A stretch of DNA of 64,000 bases from Alcaligenaceae bacterium (GTDB taxonomy: Bacteria > Pseudomonadota > Gammaproteobacteria > Burkholderiales > Burkholderiaceae_B). Below are positions 59,256 to 64,000 of the stretch, piece by piece. Where the stretch lies: assembly GCA_013416455.1 (NCBI GenBank), contig JACCES010000003.1:186001-250000 (forward strand), written 5' to 3'. Within the stretch, counting starts at the first letter, position 1. Each line of letters starts with the position of its first letter. The translations under genes and the position numbers were made by a program. Under the pieces are notes generated by a model. The model saw only the letters and a program-made list of their open reading frames with translations. It had not been told where the DNA came from and searched no databases.

Positions 59256-60344
59256 TCAGTAACGTTCGAGCCAGTGGGCATAAGGCGCCGGCAGGGTCCA
59301 GGAAGCACGATCGATCTTGAGTTCGCGGGCGGCGTGATAGGCCCAGTGCGGATTGGCCAGATGCGCCTTGCCGACCATGACGAGATCAAGCTGGCCGTTG
59401 CTCACCGCATTGTCCGCCACCGTGGGCTCGCCAAAACCCCAGGCCGATGACACCGGGATATCGGCCTCGCGCCGCACACGCTCGGCAATCGGCCCCAGGA
59501 ACCCCCGGGCCCAGGGAATCCTGGCCTTGGGCGTATTGAAGCCGATGCTCACATTGAGCATGTCCAGCCCGGCATCCTTCAGGCGCCGGGTCAGGTCGAT
59601 GGATTCGGCCAGGGTCTGCTCGTCGTTGCCATCGAATTCCAGCACACCGAAACGGATGGTCAGAGGAAGATGATCCGGCCAGACTTCACGGACGGCGGCG
59701 AAGGTTTCACGAAGGAAGCGGCTGCGGTTCTCGTAGTTGCCGCCATAGGCGTCGGCACGCTGGTTGGAATGCTCTGAAAAGAAACTCTGCCCCAGATAGC
59801 CATGCGCGAAATGCAGCTCCAGCCATTCGAAGCCCACTTCATGGGCACGCCGGGCCGCGGCGACAAAATCATCCCGCACCCGCGCGATGTCGTCGAGCGT
59901 CATTTCACGCGGCTGCTTGCCCAGATGCCCGCCAAAAGCCAGCGCCGACGGGGCAATCGTTTCCCAGCCGCGCGGGTCGCCGTCGGCGATATGATCGTCG
60001 CCTTCCCAAGGGCGGTTGGCGCTGGCCTTGCGGCCGGCATGGGCGATCTGGATGCCGGGCACCGAGCCCTGTTGCTTGATGGCCCGCACCACCGGAATGA
60101 AGGCCTGAGCCAGGTCATCATTCCAGATGCCGGTGCAGCCCGGCGTGATGCGGCCTTCAGGCGCCACCGCCGTCGCTTCGACGATGACTAGCCCGGCGCC
60201 GCCACGGGCCATGCCGGCATAATTTGCGTGGTGCCACTCATTGGCCCGGCCGTCGACGGCCGAATACTGGCACATGGGCGGTACAGCGATACGATTGCGT
60301 ACGGTCAGACTCTTGAGGGTGAACGGTTGAAACAGGGCGGACAT
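59256..60344 (-). CDS. Old Yellow Enzyme-family NADH:flavin oxidoreductase (YqjM/XenA-like)
   Basis: A 362-residue FMN ene-reductase that reduces activated C=C bonds of enals, enones or nitro compounds. It belongs to the thermophilic-like YqjM/XenA class: Cys 25 in VPPMCQYSA tunes the flavin, IQIAHAGRK is the first substrate-loop motif, and FEWLELHFAHGYLGQSFFSEHSN holds the His pair. A C-terminal Arg/Trp region follows. Two adjacent ATGs occur; 60344 has better spacing to GGAAG than 60347. It is divergent from an ArsR-type regulator with a perfect dyad between them, so it is probably repressed by that regulator and induced by an electrophile. Confidence 0.93.
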   Translation of the reverse strand: MSALFQPFTLKSLTVRNRIAVPPMCQYSAVDGRANEWHHANYAGMARGGAGLVIVEATAVAPEGRITPGCTGIWNDDLAQAFIPVVRAIKQQGSVPGIQIAHAGRKASANRPWEGDDHIADGDPRGWETIAPSALAFGGHLGKQPREMTLDDIARVRDDFVAAARRAHEVGFEWLELHFAHGYLGQSFFSEHSNQRADAYGGNYENRSRFLRETFAAVREVWPDHLPLTIRFGVLEFDGNDEQTLAESIDLTRRLKDAGLDMLNVSIGFNTPKARIPWARGFLGPIAERVRREADIPVSSAWGFGEPTVADNAVSNGQLDLVMVGKAHLANPHWAYHAARELKIDRASWTLPAPYAHWLERY

Positions 60345-60373
60345 CATTGCTTCCTATGAAAGTGTTTTACACC

Positions 60374-60397
60374 ATTGTTCGATGTTATTCGAACAAT
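60374..60397. promoter_or_regulatory. Perfect 9-bp dyad, probable ArsR operator
   Basis: ATTGTTCGA (60374-60382) and TCGAACAAT (60389-60397) form an exact inverted repeat with a 6-nt centre (TGTTAT). It sits 30 bp upstream of the OYE start and 35 bp upstream of the ArsR start, overlapping where both promoters should be. Confidence 0.7.
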
Positions 60398-60431
60398 AGA
60401 ACCATGGCAAGCGGCAGTGTAGAATCGTGCC

Positions 60432-60743
60432 ATGAGGTCTTTCAAGCATCCAGCACCTGACGATTTCATACTGGAACGCGTGCTCTACGCGCTCAGTGAT
60501 CCGGTACGCCTCGAAATCGTGCAGCGCCTGGCACAAGTGGCCGAGGCCAGCTGCGGCGAGCTGGATGGCGGGCGCCCCAAGTCAAGCATGTCGCACCATT
60601 TCCGGGTTTTACGCGATGCCGGGCTGGTATGCACCTACCGCGCCGGTACCGCTCACATGAATTCCCTGAGGATGGCCGACATGGAAAGCCGCTACCCCGG
60701 CCTGCTGAAAGCGATTTTAGGACACGTGCGCGTTGCGTCGTAA
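60432..60743 (+). CDS. ArsR-family transcriptional regulator
   Basis: A 103-residue winged-helix repressor. Characteristic segments are LYALSDPVRLEIVQRLAQ, the recognition helix SSMSHHFRVLRDAGLV and the wing TYRAGTAHMNSL. The metal-binding ELCVCDL box is absent (the equivalent is EASCGELDGG with one Cys), so it likely senses a small electrophile or redox state rather than arsenic. It is divergent from the OYE gene with a perfect dyad in between, suggesting autoregulation and control of the reductase. Confidence 0.9.
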   Translation: MRSFKHPAPDDFILERVLYALSDPVRLEIVQRLAQVAEASCGELDGGRPKSSMSHHFRVLRDAGLVCTYRAGTAHMNSLRMADMESRYPGLLKAILGHVRVAS

Positions 60744-60803
60744 GCGGGGCGCACCATTATCCGACGCGCCCGCGCCACCTGGCCGGACGTGAACCTGCGC
60801 CGC

Positions 60804-61946
60804 TCAGGCCTCGAAGGTGAAACGCGTTCCGGTCGATGACCGGATCACCTTGTCTCCCAGCACATCAGCCGCGACGTCCATGAAAGCCTCGCCACTGCAA
60901 TGCATGGGAATGAGGTAATCAGGGTTCAGCTCAGCCAGCGCTTCCGCCGTCTGACGCAGATAGGCCGCGTCATGCGGAACCAGATGAAAGCCGCCCAGCA
61001 CGGCATGCACCTTGTCTATACCGGAAATGCGCTGGGCCGCCTTGACCGAATTCACCACACCCCGGTGACCGCAGGAAGTGATGACGACCAGCCCGCGGCC
61101 TTTGATGGCGTACACCGTGGCTTGTTCATGCTGAAAGTCGTCCGGTATGAAAGCCGTTGCCTCGCGTTTCCCGGGCGCCAGACCGGCGGGATCGCAACCG
61201 ATGCCGTCTTTCAGGCCGACCGCCATGCGCGTCGGTGACAACACTTTCTCGAAAGTCTCCGCCGGTATTTGCCCCGTGGAAAAGGCATGGTCGGCAATGA
61301 GGCTGGGCTGCTCGGCAAAATGCAAGGCAAGGCCCGCTTCACGCAAGGCGCCGCGGTCGAGAGACCCGAAATTGCCCTTGTTGTCGCCTATACCGGCTTC
61401 ACGGGTGCAGAAGCATTCTTCGCCACCCAGATAAAACGGCAGGTCCTTCTTGATCTTGCTGCGATGTGTACGCAGAAAATCCACGAGGCCCCCGTAATGG
61501 TCGTGATGACCGTGCGACAGGACCAGTGCATCGATCTCGGCGGGGTCTATGCCCACCAACTCCAGGTTGTAGTTCAGAACCTCGCCGCTGAAGCCGAAAT
61601 CGAGCAATGTATTGCGTGTCTCATCGCCGCGCCGTGAATCGAGGTGCAACGACAGGCCCCATTCATTGCGCAAAGTGCGCGGCGGACCATCGGGCGTCAA
61701 TGACGTACCGATACGATCTATCTGCAAATTGCCCACCCGGCCCGAGCGCTCGAAGGCATGGTGATAAGAATCGACGAGGACTCGCACCGAAAGGGCATCC
61801 ACTTCCGGCACCGTTTGCGGTGATACGGGAGCAGCGCTGACAATGCGCCCGCTGCCCAGCAACCCACCCGCCAGCGTCCAGGCCAACGAGCCCGGTACCA
61901 TCCCAAGCAATCTGCGTCTTCCAGGATTTCCCAAATACTGTGCCAT
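60804..61946 (-). CDS. Tat-exported metallo-beta-lactamase-fold hydrolase
   Basis: A 380-residue MBL-fold protein. The N-terminus GNPGRRRLLGMVPGSLAW then AGGLLGSG and SAA looks like a twin-arginine signal. The zinc motif is LVLSHGHHDHYGG (H145, H147, D149, H150), with downstream ligands in VVITSCGHRGVVNS and the final His in LIPMHCSGE. The overall order resembles the 7,8-dihydropterin-6-methyl... (MptA-like) group of MBL proteins, but the substrate cannot be inferred. ATG 61946 has AGGAGAG 5 nt upstream; the frame is open further upstream into repeat DNA. No obvious operon partner. Confidence 0.85.
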   Translation of the reverse strand: MAQYLGNPGRRRLLGMVPGSLAWTLAGGLLGSGRIVSAAPVSPQTVPEVDALSVRVLVDSYHHAFERSGRVGNLQIDRIGTSLTPDGPPRTLRNEWGLSLHLDSRRGDETRNTLLDFGFSGEVLNYNLELVGIDPAEIDALVLSHGHHDHYGGLVDFLRTHRSKIKKDLPFYLGGEECFCTREAGIGDNKGNFGSLDRGALREAGLALHFAEQPSLIADHAFSTGQIPAETFEKVLSPTRMAVGLKDGIGCDPAGLAPGKREATAFIPDDFQHEQATVYAIKGRGLVVITSCGHRGVVNSVKAAQRISGIDKVHAVLGGFHLVPHDAAYLRQTAEALAELNPDYLIPMHCSGEAFMDVAADVLGDKVIRSSTGTRFTFEA

Positions 61947-62100
61947 ACGGCTCTCCTTCGAACGAGCTACAACCGATCGCACGACTCGCCGTGCGCAAGA
62001 TGGCATGGACCCATGCCTCGAAGGCAGATTATTTGGCCGTCGATACAGCCGGCACAACGAACGATTTCCTATTACCTTATGTCCGCGAGAATGATGAAGG

Positions 62101-62136
62101 AAAAAGAAGCCTGCCCTGCCCGTGCGGTCGGGCAGG
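62101..62136 (-). terminator. Terminator-like hairpin reading leftwards
   Basis: CCTGCCCG (62115-62122) pairs with CGGGCAGG (62129-62136) around TGCGGT. On the minus strand the stem is followed shortly by TTCTTTTT. No minus-strand gene was recognised upstream of it. Confidence 0.45.
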
Positions 62137-62176
62137 CGGCAAACGACGATGGCCCGCGCAGGCCTCGCCTGCTTGC

Positions 62177-62222
62177 TCGTCCACCTCGCAGCCTGCTCGG
62201 ATTCGTCCACCTCGCAGCCTGC
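62177..62222. repeat. 26-bp-period direct repeat
   Basis: The 20-mer TCGTCCACCTCGCAGCCTGC occurs at 62177-62196 and again at 62203-62222. The following CTCGGATTCGTC is also repeated, with a 4-bp insertion. Confidence 0.75.
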
Positions 62223-62243
62223 ATGCTGCTCGGATTCGTCAGG

Positions 62244-62274
62244 CGAGGGACAGTCCGCAGTGGACTGTCCCTCG
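62244..62274. repeat. 13-bp perfect hairpin
   Basis: CGAGGGACAGTCC (62244-62256) with its exact complement at 62262-62274 and loop GCAGT. No T-run adjoins, so it is listed as a dyad rather than a terminator. Confidence 0.6.
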
Positions 62275-62906
62275 TCCTGCCTCATCCCAAAGGGGGCGAT
62301 TTTTGTCTTGGGAGCGGCCCTGCGACAATCTATGGTCAGCCCGATTTTTGCAAGATAGATCGGTGTGGCGTAAAGTTGGCTTGCTTAAATTTCATACCAC
62401 CGGCTACTTCGCTCAATGCCGCTGCGCAAAAACAGGAATCTGCTTTGAGAGCCGCACCCGTCAAGCGGCGCGCCCTCGGCAGCTTTCAGCCGGTTGTGAG
62501 CAAACGGCGTACCTCAATCGGCCGGGCACCATCGAGCTCCGCCGGCGACGGCTGGCCACAGCCTCAAGGTTCACGTGCGCGTCGGCCGGAGCAGTGGCTT
62601 TGGTTGCGGCCCGCGTAACGGTTGGCTTCAGGGATTACGAGACCCATCGTACGAGGGTGCTGGCCCTGCGCGGCCGGAACGGCGTAATGCGCCGTGATAG
62701 TCAGTATTCATGCGGGTTTCAGAAGGCGCCCGGCCCACACATACCAAAAAACATACCAAAAATAATGGGCTTGTGTGCCGTAGGACAAAGCGACCCCACT
62801 ACGGATATCCTGAACCAGAAGCTGAGCTATAAGAGACAGGGTTACGCCGGAAGGCGTCTGCTCACCTGCCATTTTACGTGAATCCCTCTCACACACCGGA
62901 ATCCCT

Positions 62907-63908
62907 ATGGACGACACACAGCAATTAGTCATTTTTGAAGGAGAAGCCGGACAGGTCGAAGTGCGGCTGGAAGGTGAGACTGTCTGGCTCAGTCTGCAGC
63001 AACTGGCAGACTTATTTGGCCGAGACAAGTCGGTGATTTCACGCCACCTGAAAGGTATTTTCTATACGGGCGAACTGACACGGGAGGGAACAGTTGCAAA
63101 AAATGCAACGGTTCAACTTGAAGGCACCCGGGAAGTCGTACGACACATCGAATATTACAACCTCGACGCCATCATTTCCGTAGGCTATCGCATCAACTCG
63201 ACCAGTGCCACCCGCTTCCGCCAATGGGCCACCACCATTCTCCGAGAACACCTGACCCAAGGCTACACCCTGAATCGCCAGCGCTTCGAACAGAACGCCG
63301 CCGAACTGGAAGCCGCCCTGACTCTGGTGAAGAAAGCCGCAGCCGGCAACGCCCTGACCACCGACCAAGGGCGCGGCCTGGTAGATGTCATTGCACGCTA
63401 CACCCACACCTTTCTGTGGCTGCAGCGCTATGACGAAGGTCTGCTGACAGAACCGCTGGGCAGCCCAGGCGGGACACTTCCGTCTACTGACGAGGCCCGC
63501 ACCGGCATTGCCCGATTGAAGGCCGACCTCATGGCCCGCGAGGAAGCCACCGCCTTGTTCGGAAACGAACGCGCAGGCGGCTTGGCCGCCGTCCTGGGCA
63601 ACCTGGACCAAACGGTGTTCGGCGAGCCCGCTTACCCCACGGTGGAATCCAAGGCCGCCCACCTGCTGTACTTCGCCATCAAGAATCACCCATTCTCGGA
63701 CGGCAACAAACGCATCAGTTCTTATCTGTTCGTGGACTTCCTGGCCCGAAACGGTCGTCTGCTGCGCGATGGCGAACCCGTCATCAATGACGTTGGGCTG
63801 GCTGCCCTGGCCTTGCTGGTGGCGGAGTCCGACCCGAAGTCAAAAGAAGTGATGATCCGGCTGATCGAGAACATGCTGGCGCCCAGCCAGATCAGAATAA
63901 ACCCATAG
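62907..63908 (+). CDS. RhuM-type HTH protein fused to a Fic/Doc domain
   Basis: A 333-residue two-domain protein. Residues about 1-130 are the RhuM (virulence-associated) domain with a helix-turn-helix (VWLSLQQLADLFGRDKSVIS) and the block GYRINSTSATRFRQWATTIL. Residues about 150-325 are a Fic/Doc domain with a complete active motif HPFSDGNKR (261-269). Fic enzymes transfer AMP or other phosphate groups to proteins; the full HPFx(D/E)GNxR signature predicts activity. Proteins of this type are often found in type I restriction-modification or toxin loci. It is followed after 13 bp by another gene running off the window. Confidence 0.92.
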   Translation: MDDTQQLVIFEGEAGQVEVRLEGETVWLSLQQLADLFGRDKSVISRHLKGIFYTGELTREGTVAKNATVQLEGTREVVRHIEYYNLDAIISVGYRINSTSATRFRQWATTILREHLTQGYTLNRQRFEQNAAELEAALTLVKKAAAGNALTTDQGRGLVDVIARYTHTFLWLQRYDEGLLTEPLGSPGGTLPSTDEARTGIARLKADLMAREEATALFGNERAGGLAAVLGNLDQTVFGEPAYPTVESKAAHLLYFAIKNHPFSDGNKRISSYLFVDFLARNGRLLRDGEPVINDVGLAALALLVAESDPKSKEVMIRLIENMLAPSQIRINP

Positions 63909-63921
63909 CAAGGGAACCCCC

Positions 63922-64000
63922 ATGCACGAACCTCTTTCCGAGGTCATCCGCATCCGGATGACCCGTCCCATGCTGCACGCCTGGATAGACACCTATGATC
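63922..64000 (+). CDS. Start of an unidentified gene, truncated by the window edge
   Basis: An ATG at 63922 with AAGGGA 8 nt upstream opens a frame beginning MHEPLSEVIRIRMTRPML and continuing past base 64000. Only 26 residues are visible, too few for family recognition. Spacing suggests co-transcription with the RhuM-Fic gene. Confidence 0.6.
   Translation, partial: MHEPLSEVIRIRMTRPMLHAWIDTYD

Larger units (their letters stand above)
61947..62906. other. 960-bp gene-free, repeat-bearing interval
   Basis: No reading frame here has family features, and several overlapping frames are open by composition only. The interval contains a terminator-like hairpin on the minus strand (62101-62136), a 26-bp tandem repeat (62177-62222), a 13-bp-stem hairpin (62244-62274) and two copies of ACATACCAAAAA near 62740. 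Base composition becomes less GC-rich from about 62300. It looks like an eroded boundary between core genome and an accessory segment. Confidence 0.55.

Noticed and set aside
61940-62881. A 313-codon plus-strand frame covering the gene-free interval
   Set aside because: Starts inside the MBL gene's 5' region, passes through hairpins and tandem repeats, and shows no domain.

Overview
This is a chromosomal stretch of a high-GC betaproteobacterium, most likely from the family Alcaligenaceae (Bordetella / Achromobacter / Castellaniella / Pusillimonas group). The family call rests on several things: the smc-zipA-ligA order, a RisA/RisS-type OmpR-EnvZ pair, an orphan Bug-type (TctC) binding protein, a complete unfused nuoA-N operon followed by a DUF2818 gene, a fused tsaB-rimI gene, a classic 'MKKTLLAAALALGF' porin, and a Ku/LigD pair. 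Species cannot be fixed from the sequence alone.

Layout. 1-6.7 kb: a minus-strand fatty-acyl or related acyl-CoA degradation operon (thiolase, FadB-like bifunctional protein, start of an acyl-CoA synthetase), divergent from a MalT-like LuxR-family ATPase regulator. 6.8-13.6 kb: smc, zipA and ligA, all minus strand. 13.8-17.3 kb: lplT, a family-4-like uracil-DNA glycosylase and the tsaB-rimI fusion. 17.5-20.3 kb: risA, risS and an AhpC-type peroxiredoxin. 20.3-24.0 kb: a LysR regulator divergent from hydrolase, Bug protein and hydroxypyruvate-isomerase-like genes. 24.0-29.3 kb: ispF and ispD on the minus strand, mfd and a YjbQ-family gene on the plus strand. 29.28-29.55 kb: a 270-bp non-coding element with long terminal inverted repeats and two internal hairpins. 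29.6-35.6 kb: an EamA transporter, a NarL-type two-component system and a divergent lipoprotein sulfatase with a dockerin-like C-terminus. 35.7-51.8 kb: serB, an enlarged DUF2818 gene and the whole respiratory complex I operon (minus strand, read nuoA to nuoN). 52.1-53.2 kb: a porin. 53.6-58.8 kb: ku, ligD (non-homologous end joining), an SDR oxidoreductase and ychJ. 58.8-60.7 kb: a DUF2007 zinc-ribbon protein, and an Old Yellow Enzyme divergent from an ArsR regulator. 60.8-64.0 kb: a Tat-exported metallo-beta-lactamase-fold protein, about 1 kb of gene-free repeat-bearing DNA, a RhuM-Fic protein and the start of one more gene.

Most of the window is core housekeeping. The strongest non-standard signals are non-coding. 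One is the cloverleaf-like 270-bp element, whose outer end recurs in degraded form at two other gene ends and supplies stop codons. Another is an array of four TGTCAC motifs spaced exactly 19 bp apart between the two-component system and the sulfatase. The others are a perfect dyad between the OYE and ArsR genes, and overlapping dyads in front of the MalT-like regulator. The right edge (about 62-64 kb) looks like the beginning of an accessory region.
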